Source of the DNA: Blattamonas nauphoetae
Lineage: Eukaryota > Preaxostyla > Oxymonadida
NCBI GenBank assembly: GCA_033064195.1
Contig: JARBJD010000009.1
Span: 186,001-250,000, forward strand
DNA: 64,000 nt
Direction of reading: 5' to 3'
Below the pieces are notes generated by a model. It made no database searches, was not told the origin of the DNA, and saw nothing but the letters and a program-made list of their open reading frames with translations. This document shows positions 33,118 to 46,978 of the stretch, piece by piece. The position numbers were made by a program, and so were the translations under genes. How positions within the stretch are numbered: the stretch's first letter is position 1; each line of letters starts with the position of its first letter.

Positions 33118-33837
33118 ATGTCATCATCGGAAAGCCATAATATTCAGGATCGAATCAGTAACTTAATGAATCGATTCCAGAGTAACAGACCATCACAAAA
33201 CGTCGACATTCCAAAACGAAGACAAACAACACAGCAAGTTCCACCAGTCGAAATTGTCCAAACTACCCCTCTTTTAGAACCTCCTCAACATATACCGCAA
33301 CCTCAGAGTTCCCAATCACAACAGAGAAAGGATGAGCCACGAAAAACAAGGGCGCAAACGAAATATGACACTGAATATGAAAATCTCTCAACACACTCCA
33401 ACAAGCTCTCTGTTGACATCACTGAAATGAAGAATCTTGAAAACACGCTTCAGCTGTCAATCTCATCTCAACTCCGTGACCTTCGTCTCCATCTACCAAA
33501 TCTTGCAACTCGAATTTCCCAACCTCAACCTCAACAACACCATCGTGTTCGTTTTGATACTTCTCAGGGTATCCCACAAGTCACAGAGGCAATTCAACCA
33601 ACTCGTCTTCATCCCCAACCGGCGACATCAACTTCTTTCTCGAGTACTCGCTCTCATTCCACTCCATATCACTCTCAATCGAACCCAGATGTCGAAGAGA
33701 GTCCTGTTGTGGAGTTACTCCGAACTGATTACCAAAATACTCTTTCTCATCCACAAACATCATCAAATTCGCATGTTCAGCATCTTCTCAGGAGACTCCA
33801 GGTTTTGGCCAGTCCAATGCAGTTTTATCGCGATTAA
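33118..33837 (+). CDS. Unknown Gln/Pro-rich protein with coiled coil
   Basis: A 239-residue frame from the ATG at 33118. A short helix (IQDRISNLMNRFQSN) opens the protein, followed by Gln/Pro-rich sequence. A coiled-coil segment lies at about 85-125 (YENLSTHSNKLSVDITEMKN). The rest is disordered with a conserved-looking patch near the end (VVELLRTDYQNTLSHPQ). No family recognised. The frame is open a little upstream, so a further 5' exon cannot be excluded. Confidence 0.6.
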   Translation: MSSSESHNIQDRISNLMNRFQSNRPSQNVDIPKRRQTTQQVPPVEIVQTTPLLEPPQHIPQPQSSQSQQRKDEPRKTRAQTKYDTEYENLSTHSNKLSVDITEMKNLENTLQLSISSQLRDLRLHLPNLATRISQPQPQQHHRVRFDTSQGIPQVTEAIQPTRLHPQPATSTSFSSTRSHSTPYHSQSNPDVEESPVVELLRTDYQNTLSHPQTSSNSHVQHLLRRLQVLASPMQFYRD

Positions 33838-34082
33838 CACTTGTGTGGTTCATTTGATCTTGTTTTGATGACTGGATTCTGGTCGACGTCTCATTTCAGC
33901 ATCTCACTCTTCATTCTTGATTCTTCGTCTTGTACACTTTTTCCAATGCAAATTTTGATCATACAAATCATACAATGGACAATAAAGACCATTTATGAGC
34001 TGAGATGAGATGGAAGTTTGAATTCAGAGAGCTTTCTAATCCCTGATTTGAGTTATGGGCCATCGTCGACCGAACTTAGACC
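33838..34082. other. Intergenic, nothing recognised
   Basis: 245 bp between two genes in the same direction; AT-rich and likely to hold the terminator of the first and the promoter of the giant gene. Confidence 0.4.
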
Positions 34083-37000
34083 ATGGCGAGTCTGTCAATT
34101 TTATCATATCTTACCGATTCTTCTTTCACTTTAATCCTTGTTTTCGTTCATTATAGACCCAAACTGGAGTCCAGAGATTCTAGATCTCTTTGAGACTTCG
34201 GGTGCCAAGGCCACATCCTTGGAGCTTTTCTATGACTTCTTTGGAAGCGAATCTATGATGCACAATGTTTTTGTTGCGCGAAAAAAGAAAGATCTCCTCA
34301 AGGCCAACCTTGCTGGAGTTCTTGATATCTCGGATGAGAAAGCGCAGGAGATTGCTGATGCTATTTTCCGATTGGCATCACCATCAACAGCACCGAATTT
34401 GCCCACTGTGATCCGTCTTCTCACAAATGCTCTGTACGGACGGAAAGATGACATTACAGAATCTTTTTGTTACGAATTCTTGCATCTCGTTCCAGTTGTT
34501 GCTGACTGTGCAGAAATCCAAGATCTCGATGCAAGATCACTCTATCAAGCACTCAATTCGAAATTGCATGATTTAACGGAATCTGACAACCATCTGTTCG
34601 TAACACTTCTTCATGCTGTCCTCCTTCGCTTAGTTCAGCGAGGTGTGCTTTTCAGCTGATCATTACTTTCAATGGATTACTCATCTTCTCATTCTTCAGA
34701 AAATAATCGATATATTTCCCCGCAGAACGAGACAATTCAAATCCTTCTAAATTTCTTGTCAAGTCCGACAACCCAACGACCAGAACTTCTCATCATTGTT
34801 GCTCGCTCCATCGAAACTCTTGTTCGAGACGATTGTTTGACATTATTCTCATCATGACTCTTCTTTCTGACATCTCAGCTCAATGCCAACGTATTTTTGA
34901 CGTGAATAGTGGACCTACCCTGTGTCTTGATGCTATCCAAAAATGGCTCCCCGAAAACCAATTCGGAATTTGTCATTATCTCACTCTATCTATCCTCTCA
35001 TCGTTCAGAAAAAATCCGGCGAATATCGATCTTGTGAAGGACAGCAATCCTGCCAGCCTCTTTCTACAGTGCTACTGTGCATCTTCGTCCTTCCCATCTT
35101 CGGAGATTGATGCACTGAAAGCGAATTATCCTCATCAAGAAAACCAAGACGCTATTTTCGACGTCATCATTTCGCAACACGAAAAAGTTGGTATCCACGT
35201 GAATGATATGGATATTGCCGATGTTGAAGATTGGCTTGGACACAAACATCAAGTTTCCGCTGGATCGGAGGAAGATGAAGACAGCCAAGAGACATCTCGA
35301 TCATCAAATTCAACCTCACAAAAACAAGAATTACCTGAAACACCAGATTCACCTCACAAAGATGAACAAAAATCAACCGAACTTAACGAAAATAATCAGG
35401 ATGATTCTCAAGAATCCGAACCAGCTCCTCTAAACCCGACAATCCCAACCCTCACAGAAAGATGGTTGTTATGCTCGTCATCAGCTGCTGTTCTCGCTCT
35501 AATTCATCAAGTTGAAGCTCATCCTGTTGATATTCTCTCAAAGATTACAAATTATACACTTCATGCCTGCTGCACTCTCAACATCTTCGAATTTCCTCTC
35601 TCAGAAAATATCACTCCATCATCTCAACTTCCATTCTCACACAAGCACCAATTCCACTTCCGCGCAGCCACAGCTGTTTCTTCTCTCACAAAAATCATAG
35701 GAGAATCACTCTTCACCGTGATCATTGAACAATTGAAATATACTCTCTCATATTCCCACCATTCCGCAAGAAGTCTCTTCGCTGCTGTTTCTTTTATTGT
35801 AGCATCATGCAGTTTCATTGACGACAAGGATGGAGAGAAAACCCTCGAAACAACTCAAGCGGAACTCATCCTCTCAAAATTCCTTCTTTCTGGAGGTATT
35901 CCAATTGTGGCAGATGTATTTTCGACCTTAGCGATGGTAGGATCGATTCAACTTACAGATAATGACCCAAATCATTTGAATATTTCAGCGTATCTGGAAG
36001 ACGTGACGTCTCTCTCACCTTTCACTCTGTCTCCAACAATATTCAATGAAAGCACTCTATCTCGATCTCAGCTCAACTACATTCTCACTCTTTACTCTTT
36101 GCAAGTATCTGCAAGTGCTGTATCAGTTCTGTCGCTCGTTTCTGGTCATCATTCAACCATCGACAACATCATTCATGATTCTTCAATTGTTCCCACTCTC
36201 ATCAAACTCATCCACTTTCTCCGTGTTCCTGCACAAGAATCATTCACAAATGGTCCCGATCTCACGCCAACCAAAAAGATCCTGTTAAAACACAGTCAAC
36301 AGCTCCTCTCATCTCTCTCGGACACTATCCACGTCACATCATTTACAAAACACTTTCTCAATAGCAATGCTACAACTGCACTTGTTGAACTCTTGGAGGA
36401 CACTGCAGAATTCATCTGGGTCGCATCGATCAGAAAAACACAAGCAAAAATTCAGAAACAACGAGAATTGGAACAAAAAGAGGAAGAAGAAAGAAAAATG
36501 GAAGAAGAAAGGAGGGCAGAAGAAGAGAGAAAGGCAAACGAAGCAGAGATTCTTGAATCAACATCTGAAGACACTCTAGTGGAAGAGAAGAAAGAGGAAG
36601 AAACTGCAGTGGAAGAAGAGAAGAAGGAAGAAGAAACTGCAGTGGAAGAAGAGAAGAAGGAAGAAGTAGAACCAGAAGGAGAAAAGAAAGAGGAAGAAAC
36701 ACCTGCTGATGAGAAGAAAGAGACGACAGAAGAAGAGAAAGAGGAGACTCCAGCTGAAGAAAAGAAAGAAGAAGAAGCTGCAGCTGAAGAGGTGAAAGAA
36801 GAGAATGCCGAAACTGAACAGAAAGAGACGACAGAAGGAGAGAAAATTGAAGAGACGGCAGGCGAAGAGAAGAAAGAAGAGGCAGAACCTGAAGGAGAGA
36901 AGGAAGAAGCACCTACTGAAGAGGAAAAGAAGGAAGAAGCTGCAGTTGAGGAGAAGAAGGAAGAGACTCCTGCTGAAGAGAAGAAGGAAGAGGAAACTGC

Positions 37001-40000
37001 AGTTGAAGAGAAGAAGGAAGAAGAAACACCAACTGAAGAGAAGAAGGAAGAAGAAACTGCAGTGGAAGAAGAGAAGAAGAAAGAGGCTGAACAAGAAGGT
37101 GAGAAGAAAGAGGAAGAAACTCCAATGGAAGAGAAGAAAGAGGAGGAAGCTGCAGTTGAAGAGAAGAAAGAAGAAGCGCCCACTGAAGAGAAGAAGGAGG
37201 AAGAGACTCCTGCAGAAGAGAAGAAGGAAGAGGAAACTGCATCTGAAGAGAAGAAGGAAGAGGCAGAATCAGAAGGAGAGAAAAAAGAGGAAGAAACACC
37301 AACTGAAGAGAAGAAAGAAGAAGAAACTGTTGAGGAGAAGAAAGATGAAGCACCAACTGAAGAGGAAAAGAAGGATGAAATACCTGCTGAAGAAAAGAAA
37401 GAGGAAGAAACCGAAGACATCGACCGTCTTCAGGGTGGTGGAGAGGCAGATTCAGAAGATGACGACGAAGCCGAACCACTCGAACAATCAGACAACCATC
37501 CACCGCCTCACACCCCAACAGACCGTTTCGCAGACACCACTCCAATCACTTCGGACTCCAACCAACAAGCCATCCAACAGTTGGAACAACAAGCTCAGGA
37601 AGCAGAGGATGTCGAAGTCGAAGATCCGGAAATCACCGAAGCGAAACAGCTTCTCTCGGACATCCTCAACATCGCAGGAGTGTTGCTCGACGACTCCATC
37701 GGACTCCCTGAAGAAGGGTCCATGCAGGACGATCATCTGCACACTGCAGCCCATCAATCAGCCCTTGCCACTCTCCTCTCTCACTCTCTCACCAACCCCC
37801 TCCTGATCGTCGCATCGTCGTTCCCATGTCTGAAGACACATCTTGTCGGAAATGTGAATCAGAACAAGACAGAAAAGAAGGGCGAGAAGAACCCGATTGA
37901 GCTGATCGACCCAACCTCTCTCAACGGCCTTGCTCGGATGCTCCTCTGCCACTTCTCCAAACTCCTCCTTCCGAGTCTCATCTCCGTCCTGGCTCGCGTC
38001 CTGAACGAACACATGACAATCAAATCCGATGAAGACACCGCGCCAGTCAAGAAGAGCGAAGACGACTTCTTTGCACTCATCCATTCCCTCACTCATCCAC
38101 AACATGTCAGTGATGAGATTCCTGAAGTGAAGTTCTTTGAAGAGACAGAAGTCAATGTCGACGACCTCCCGTCGGAGATGATTCTCTTGTTCTCTCTCCT
38201 CCCAACTGCGTTCTCTCTCTTCTCGCAGACAATGACAGATATTGTGTCGCGGATGTCGTTCATCCGATGCGGAGGCGTTCCCGTCCTTCTCACTTTCTAC
38301 CAATTCACAAACTCCATCCAGGCATCCATCAAAAAGCAGAATCCAGTCCGAGACACAGAGATTCTGGAGTTCTGCCAATCGATCCAAATCAACATCATGT
38401 CGCTCCTCTCCTCACTCTCCTCTCAACTCATCCAGCCCCTCCTGATCTTCATCCAGTCAGCGCCTCTCCCAGCTGTCTTTGAGCACCCATTCCTGTTCAG
38501 CCTTGTTTTCAAAATTGCGTCAAACTCAGCAAACCACACCACCCTTCAGCTCTGTTCGGGTGCTTCGATCATCGCCAATCTGATCGTCTCGTTTGAGAAG
38601 GTCCTGATCCGTCAGAGCAGCCCCGACACTTTAGTCGATCTCTCGCCGAATCTGATGCTGTCGTTGTCTCTTCTCTGCGACACGTTGTTCGTGCTTGGCC
38701 AGTCCTCACCTGTCGTCCTTCAGGAGGTCCTCTCACTGCAACTCCCACAGTACCTCATGTCGATCACACGCCGACTGCCGTCTCCTCCCTCACTCGACAT
38801 GGGATACCTCTCCTCCTCCCTCCTCTGCCCGAATCAGCTCCCACACGCTCTCACCGGCCTCCTCTCGTCCAAATCAACTCCAATGCTCATCCAGAATTCT
38901 GTGCCGAATTCACCTCAGAAGCCGTTCACTCCGAGACAGACCAATCCTGTCTCCACTCGGAGGCACAGAGACAGCGTAGCCTCTTCTGCAACACGTCGCT
39001 CCCAACAACAGCACAATCCATTCCTTCTGCTCTCCCTTCTTCAACCACTCCACTGCAATCAGGAAGGAATCAAGACGCAAGCTCCTCTCATCCCATCCTC
39101 ACAGACGCTCGCCTCACTGACAGAGAAATCCACAGTCACTGCATCTGCCACAACGATGCATCTGATTGCACTTCTGTCTCTCTTCGGGGAACCACTCATG
39201 GACCTGATCTTGAAAGAGAAAGAGCAGATCCCGAAACATCCCTCGGACATCCCCCTTCGATCGTCGTCTCTGCTGCTCATCCTTCACGCAGCTATCGCCT
39301 CCTTCAACGCAGAGCAGCAAGCGGAGCACCAATCATCGACCCAACCAGCACATGCTGCCTTCATTCCGTCTGTCATCAAAACACTCATCCTCACACTCTC
39401 GCAACATCTGCCCCGCTCCTTCGAATCACTCGTCGACACAAAGAAGTCAGGATCTTCGGAGACGAAGTCTACTCGAATCAAGGTCCAACAATCTCTCTCG
39501 CCGTCCAACGCGATTGTGAATATCTGCCTCGACATCCTCTCCACCATCCTCACTCCGCCCCTCCCGACTGGACCAGGAGCCCAGTCGTCCAACAACCCGA
39601 ACTTGATGACTGCCCTCTCCGCCGGACTCATCCATCCACTCGCCCTCATCGCGACGGGGTCAGTGGAATGTCTCGGAAGCAAGTACGGACAGTCACTGAC
39701 AGAGGAGAAGACACACGACGCGTATCAAAATCCATTCTCGACAGGCCCAATCTGCCAGTGCTCAGGATGCACAGAGCTGAAAATGAAGGCGTTCAATCTT
39801 CTCGTTCAGACAGAGTCTCTCTGCGTCCCGTCTTTCACAAACTTGATTCACTCAGTCAACGCTGTTGGCCAAGGCAGATTTGGTCTCACTCTCCCACAAT
39901 CTGAGGCAGACTCCGACGAATCTCAAGAAAAGAAAGCTCCGTTGCCCATCTCGCTGTTCTCATCTCTCCAAAATTGTGACAAGACAATTCTGTCCACTGC

Positions 40001-43000
40001 TTCAGTGATCGTTGCCGAGCAGATCATCCGTCTCTTCCAGATTCTTCAGCAGACAGCTCAGCACGACAACGAATCTCACGGTTATGCGATGTTCCTCCAT
40101 TCGTATGGAAACACAAACAGACCAGACAGATCGGAGAGCAAGTTCAACAAACAGTTGCAGACGGCCAGCTTCCTCTCAGAACTTGTTCACACAGCCTGCA
40201 AGAGCCAGAGATGGTTGGTCAACAACGGATTTGCTCAACGATTCGTGAAAAAGTCAGATCCTCCCAAGTTCCCACCGTCACACGCCTTCCTCAGCACATT
40301 CTCGTCCACCATCGTCCCAATCTTGATTCAGATTCTTTCCACAACAAGCATCTTGGACGACAAATTGAGCCAAGAAGAGCTGATCGAGAAGATGAACGAC
40401 AGCATGTTCATCTTCCATCTGATCGTATCCTTCCAACAGAACTCCAACTTTGTCCAACTCGTTCTGGACAACAACGGACCCCTCGTCTTCTTCACTCTCC
40501 TCTCCTCTCTCTTCACCCTCAACGAAACGAGATATGTTACCGAACACACGGAGACGCAATCGTACGAGGCAATGCCGTCTCCCGTTCCGGACGCGAGTCA
40601 GACTCCTCTTTCTCCTTTCGAAGGAGATGGGACAACGTCAGCCCAAGACTTGGAAAGTCTCCAACCGATCAAGCAGTCGACTCAATGTTCGTATTCCGAA
40701 GATGCGTTTGTTCGGTGTGCTTGCGACGTTCTCAAAGTGCTGGTCATCTTATTCCACTCCTCAATCCAGCATCATCAATCACAGGACTCGGTGACGTCGA
40801 CAGATGCCTTCCTTGTCTTCTTCGTCCAGTTAATCCGTCTATTCTCTCTCCGCTCCCTCCCAACCTTCCACGGCAAGCCAAGCGATTTGACTATCTCCAC
40901 AATCGTCGCCACTTTGCGATCTACTCTCACACAAAACCTGTTTGTCTTCGTCGCCGAGAATAACCTCCAACCAACTCGAGCAAATTCGATGGCATCGACA
41001 CGATCATCACTCGCCACTCCGAAGAACGTCCGCTCACCTTTCGGCGAGTCGCTTGCCTCCTCTCTGGACACCATCGTCACCCTCTCATGTGTGATGATTC
41101 AATACCTTCAAATCAAAGCAGTTCCACTCTGTCTGACTATCCTTGATGCTCCAGACAAACTCTCTCTGTCTCCGTCTCTTATCGGCATCCCCGTCGAAGC
41201 TCAACCCAAAATCATCCACATTCTCATCCAATCCACTCTGACTGTCCTCAACGCTATTATCAGCCAACAGGCAGAGAAAATCGAGTCTGTAGGTCGGAGC
41301 GGTGGAGTGTCAGTTTTGCTGAATGTCATCCGCGAGTCAGGCCGTCTCAACGAATGGCAGATGAGCGGACTTGAAGATATCTTCCAAGAGAAGAAGCCTC
41401 GCCCCAATCACCAACTCTCCCCTCTCGTCGAATCCACCATTCCTGATATCATCGACGTCATCGCCAGTGAGATTGAAACCGGAAATGTGGAAGGTGAGTC
41501 TGAACCAGCGAAACAACCGTCAGAAGCGGAAGATCCATTCGAAGTCGCACCAGTGGACATGTTGGCTGGATCAATCAGTTCATCAGTCCTTGCCACTCTG
41601 ATCAGCAGTGGAAACAAAAGCTGGTCGGAGGAAGTCGTCAGCTACTTCGTCAGAGGACAGGAAGACAAGGAGACGGAAGAGAATCTCCATTCTGTCGAAG
41701 CTCTGACAAGAATGGCAGTTCGAATGCTGGCTGTTACTATCGATGAAAGCAAGACAGCGATGGCTGGAATTGTGGAGAAAGTTGATGTAGAGGAACAGGA
41801 AGACAAAATGGATGAAGTCGAAAAAGACGATCAGGAAGAGAACGAGAGCGTAAAAGAGGACAACAAGACTGATGATGATGAACAGCATGTTGATGAAGAC
41901 ATACCCGAGAAATTGAGTCAAACCTCACAAGATATTCCAGACACTCCTGCAGAAAATCAGAAGACTGATGAGGAAGAGAAAGAACAAGCTGAGGAACAGA
42001 AGGAAGAAGATGAAAAGAAAGAGGAAGAAACTCCAGTGGAAGAGAAGAAAGATGAAACACCTGAAGAAGAGAAAGAAGAGAAGAAAGAAGAGAAAACAGA
42101 GACTGAACAGAAAGAGACGACAGAAGAAGAGAAAGAGGAGACTGTTGTGGAAGAAAAGAAAGAAGAGGCGGACCCTGAAGGAGAGATAAAGGAAGAAGCT
42201 GCAGTTGAAGAAGAGAAAGATGAAGCTCCAGTTGAGGAGAAGAAAGAGGAAGAGACACCCGAAGGAGAGAAGAAGGATGAAGAAGCTGCAATTGAAGAGG
42301 AAAAGAAGGAAGAAACACCTTCTGAGGAGAAAAAAGAGGAAGAGACCCCTGCTGAAGAGAAGAAAGAGGACGAAACTGCAGTTGAGGAGAAGAAAGAAGA
42401 AGAGAAAGCAGAGACTGAAGGAGAGAAAGAGGAGACTGCAGTGGAAGAAAAGAAGGATGAAGCACCTCCTGAAGAGGAAAAGAAGGAAGAAACTGCCGTT
42501 GAGGAGAAAAAAGAGGAAGAAACACCTGCTGAAGAGAAGAAGGAAGAAGAAACTGCGGTGGAAGAAACTCAAGTTGAAGAGAAGAAAGATGAAGCACCAA
42601 CTGAGGAGGAAAAGAAGGATAAAGTGCCAGCTGAAGAGGAAAGGAAGGATGAAGCACCAACTGAGGAGGAAAAGAAGGATGAAGCACCAGCTGAAGGAGA
42701 GAAGGAGAAGCCATCAGAATCGACAGAAGAAACCGAAGACATCGACCGTCTTCAGGGTGGTGGAGATCCCGATTCTGAAGCTGAAGGCGATCAACCGGAG
42801 CAAACTGAAGAGCAACCAAAAACCGAAGAGGTGAAAGAAGAAGAGAAGAAGGAGGAAGGCGAACAGACAGCCAAAGAAATCATTGAATCTCTCCCACTCG
42901 CCGATGACAACGAGCGATTCGACACAGTTCTGATTGACAAAAAGAAGCCAGAAACAAGCGAAGAGTCGGAACAAAAGGAGGAGGAGAAGAAAGAGGAAGC

Positions 43001-46000
43001 ACCTGCTGAAGAGGAAAAGAAGGAAGAAGAAACTGCAACTGAGGAGAAAAAGGAAGAAGCGGAAGCTGAAGGAGAGAAAAAAGAGGAAGAAACACCTGAA
43101 GAAGAGAAGAAAGAGGATTCAGGTGTTGCTGAGGAAGAGAAAAAGGAGGACGAAACTGCTGTTGAGGAGAAGAAGGAAGAAGAGAAAGCAGAGACTGAAG
43201 GAGAGAAAGAGGAGACTGTAGTGGAAGAGAAGAAAGAGGAAACACCTGCTGAAGAGGAAAAGAAAGAGGAAGAGACTGCTGTTGAAGAAAAGAAGGAAGA
43301 CGAAGCACCTGTTGAAGAGAAGAAAGAGGAGTCATCGGAATCGAAAGAAGAGACTGCAGCTGAAGAGAAGAAGGAAGATGCTGAACCAGAAGGAGAGAAA
43401 AAAGAGGAAGAAGCTGCTGTTGAGGAGAAGAAGAAAGAGGAAGCACCTGCAGAAGAAACCAAAGAACAGCAGCCTGACGAAGCTAAAGAAGACAACATCC
43501 CAACCGATGAGGAAAACAAGGTGGAAGAAAAGAAGGAAGAGGAATCTGCAGAGGAAGAAAAGAAGGTGGAAGAAACAACAATCGATGATACCCAAAAAGA
43601 AGATGATGACAAACAGGAACAAACCGAAGTATCAGAAGAAAGTAAGGAAGATGTTCAACAAGAGACAAAAGACGAACAAGAAGACAATAAAGATGATGTC
43701 TCTCAGGAATCAAAAGAAGAAACAGTCAAAGAGGAGAAGAGTGGATCTGAATCCACGGCAGATGAGGAGAGAGAAGAGAAGACCTCTCAATCCACCAAAT
43801 CCTCACATTCATCACACCACTCCTCCACACCCAAGAAACTCCCAACCACCAAAAAGGCAGCAATCATTGAATGGACGCCAAGCCCAGTTGACACTGACGA
43901 AGCAACAAACGGTGTTTCGTCAGTAATCGCCATTCTCCTCGGCCTCGGACAAAGTGCAATCCCTCATCTGATGAAACAGGCGTCAACCATCATCACCGAC
44001 TTGGACCGGTCTGTCGAAACAATTCTCAGCAACCCAGATGCTCTCGACAACGACAACAACTTCTTCAATTCGGTGTTCTTCACACGGTTGGAGTTGCAGC
44101 TGTGCGTTTTGATGTACGTCCTGTCAACATACGTCTCCGACACGCTCTCTCTCCCACTTCGGACATCTCCTGCACCAAGCGGAACCAGCTCGCCGCAAGT
44201 TCTCTCTCCAACCACTCATCCTCACCGAAGACGCCAAATTAGCACAAACAAACTCAGCAGCACGCTGAAAGAAGAGGAGAAGAACAACACAGACTGGCTT
44301 GTCGAAATTGTAGAGAAGAGGTTTGCTCAACTGTTTGTCTCGGGCGGTGTGAACGTCTGGCTCAGGCTGCTCAAACGTGTTGCCGAATTGGTTGTCATTT
44401 TCCGAACAGTCGTCAGTCGAAAGGAGGCCGCTGCGAAGAACCCGACCGAAGAGCAACCATCATCCCTCACATCACACATTAACACCCAAATCCGTCCAAT
44501 CCACGCGGTCCTCTCTCAACTCCACTACTCCCTCACCACACAACAGACATCCCCACTTCCCCAGCTCACTATTCTCAACCAACTCGCCTCTGCTCTCACT
44601 GTCCTCATCACCAGCTACCCATCCTCGCCGGTTTCTTTTGTTATCCAACGCAAGGCCACACAGGGGAATGCTGCCATGTCTCGCACGATGACGTCAGCAC
44701 GCCCTCGCTCACCCACCATCACTTCATCCGCCACGTCCAACTACGTTCCGCAGGTCTCCACTTTCAATATCGACTCGGAACACCCCATCTTCAACTGCTT
44801 CCAATTCATCGTCCCAGTGGTCGCTGTGCTCCTCCGGTTCAAGCCAAGGGCACCTGTTCCGGCTCCGATGAAATTAACTCAGCTTCTCGCTCAAACGCCA
44901 ATGCAGACCCTCCTCCAGCAGACAAACACCAACAAGCGTGTTGCCTCTACCTCGTCTCTCTTCGCGTCAGCCAACCTGGACTTGTTGACTGCAATCGAAG
45001 ACATCCGCGACAAGACAACGAGTGGAATGGCAATGTTGCTCCGTGACGCAACAGAATGGGAACAGGACGAGAAGCATCCAGACCCGCTTGAGCTCGAACC
45101 TATCCAACTCCCCGACCTGTCAGCCGATCCTGCCTCTCCAGAGAAACCAGGAGGACTCGGTCTCACCATCTCTGTTCCTTCCGAGACTTCACGATGGGAT
45201 CTTCTCTCCACGGAAGGAACGAGCAGATTTGTCAGCGTCGCGCAGTGCATCGATCCAGACACCAACGAGCTCCTCACGTGCGCCATCACAGCAGACACCA
45301 ACCAGCTCGTGTTCATCAACGAAACCGGCGAGCCATTCATTGTTGATCTCGCTATGGACAAGTTTGATGAGGCTGATTCGTTTGATGAAATCCAAAACCC
45401 AGCATTCACCTTCTACGACGAGGAGAACATCGCGTCACACAGCCAGTCGAAGACTGTCAAGTTTGTTGATGTCCGTGCAGGCCATCACCACTTTGTTGCT
45501 CTCACAGAAGATGGCCAAGTGCTGTCGTATGGAGACAACTCGAACGGAGAGTGTGGACGAGGTGAGCGGAAGATCCGAGTCGGATGGGGCTTTGTTGATT
45601 TCGTCGATGAGAAGAGGCCTCAACCGAAGGGACAAACAACACCCGCGTCTCGCTCAACCAATAAACCAGGATCAGACGGACCAACACCCACCGCTGTCAC
45701 TGTTCGAAGGTCTGGGCAGACAGCAGAGAAGGGAATTGACAAAACTGTCCGGATTAAGAGCATTGCGTCGGGAATACACCACACGGTGTGTGTGAGCGAC
45801 AATAACAGGGTCTTTGCTTGGGGTCTCAACACAAACGGACAGCTTGGTCTTGGCGATACCATCACACGATACAATCCAGTCGAGCTGACAGATGCCAAAC
45901 TCACTGTTCTCTATCAAACAAGCGATGGAAGAGAGAAGGAAGTGCAAGCTGAGGAGGAGATCAAGAGAGAGACAGACTTCGAACGAAGAGCAACAAAGCA

Positions 46001-46808
46001 AGCTTTCAACTCCCCCTCACTCCTCCGCGGATTCAACACAAGTCCATCCCGATCCGGCCACAATCCTCAACTCAACCTCACTCACGTCTCCACCCGCTCG
46101 ACCGTCACCAGTGTCTCTCCCACTCGCAGCAGAGAGGGATCTGTCGCCAATGCCACCTCAGCTCGAAATGCCAGCAGACAAAACCCCCATGGAGTCTTTG
46201 GACGACACAAAATTGTTCAAGTTGCCGCTGGAGCCGCTCATACACTCTTCCTCTCACAAAATGGAGATGTGCTCGTCACAGGAAAGAATCTTGTGGGGCA
46301 GCTTGGCGTCACAACAAGTATCGTATGCTCGTCGCAACTCACTCCATTCAAACTCCCAAGTTTGTCATTCGCTAGCTCACAACCAGCCTCACAGACCACC
46401 GTCAGCTGTGTGTATGCTGGCTCATATCACAGTGCATGTCTGACATCGACGGGAGAGGTCTTCCTTTGGGGAATGAACAACAATGGACAAATTGGAATCC
46501 GAAGCAACAAGATCGGACATGCGATGATGCCACAGCTTGTTTCCCAGTTTGTGACTGGGCGAGAGAGTTGCGTGAGTGTAGCTTTGGGTCATGAGTCCAC
46601 TGCCATCATGACCAGCTCTGGAAGGATTCTGATGTGTGGAAAAGGATCGATGGAGATTGGAAAGTCGGAGGATGAGAAGGCTTTCATCAACAAGAACACA
46701 TCATTTGTCGATATGACAGCCACCATTCAAACAACAACAGAAAGTACGATGACCCGTGGAATGAAAGTTATTGGTGGACGCTGCAACATGACGTTCTTGG
46801 TAGAATAA
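34083..46808 (+). CDS. Giant solenoid / Glu-Lys / RCC1-repeat protein
   Basis: Four exons (34083-34089, 34157-34642, 34700-34834, 34879-46808) sum to exactly 4,186 codons, giving about 4,185 residues. The first exon is only 7 nt (M-A plus one base). Residues 1-730 and 1060-2560 are helical and solenoid-like. Two Glu/Lys-rich regions lie at about 737-1055 and 2573-3170, built of variants of EEKKEEETPAEEKKEEE. The C-terminal ~460 residues hold at least four RCC1-type blades (AGHHHFVALTEDGQVLSYGD, ASGIHHTVCVSDNNRVFAWG, AAGAAHTLFLSQNGDVLVTG, AGSYHSACLTSTGEVFLWGM) with long insertions. RCC1 propellers serve as guanine-nucleotide exchange factors or as docking platforms, as in HERC proteins; no HECT, BEACH or kinase domain is visible. 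Function unknown; a scaffold is likely. Confidence 0.85.
36460..37416 (+). repeat. First Glu/Lys-rich coding tract
   Basis: Degenerate tandem units of about 8-10 codons with the core EEKKEEE and varied Thr-Pro/Ala/Val interruptions. It ends in the block ETEDIDRLQGGG. Strongly purine-rich on the plus strand, so the other strand gives long spurious Ser/Phe-rich frames. Confidence 0.9.
37404..37444 (+). repeat. 41-bp direct repeat, copy 1
   Basis: Identical over 41 bp to 42726-42766. It encodes EETEDIDRLQGGG plus one base pair of the next codon at the end of the first acidic tract. Confidence 0.9.
41970..43760 (+). repeat. Second Glu/Lys-rich coding tract (two parts)
   Basis: The same unit type as the first tract, split near 42726-42960 by a copy of the ETEDIDRLQGGG block and a short non-repetitive segment. 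It starts again at about 42960 and fades into mixed acidic sequence at 43760. Confidence 0.9.
42726..42766 (+). repeat. 41-bp direct repeat, copy 2
   Basis: Second copy of the block at 37404-37444, 5.3 kb away, again at the end of an acidic tract. Confidence 0.9.
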
Positions 46809-46978
46809 ACATTTTTTTCATTTTCATTACGATCGACATAGATCATCAATTTCACGGCACAGCAATAATTTATTCCATGCATATAAATCAGAAAAGAATG
46901 AGTTGTAATGAACAAAGAAGAAAGAGTCCTGAAATGTAGCCACAAAATGTTGGTTAAGGAGAAAACACAGCAAGTAGT

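Noticed and set aside
36430-37545. Long minus-strand Ser/Phe- and Leu-rich frames across the acidic tracts (also 41737-43622)
   Set aside because: They are reverse-strand shadows of purine-rich repeats; the plus frame continues through both tracts in a single exon.
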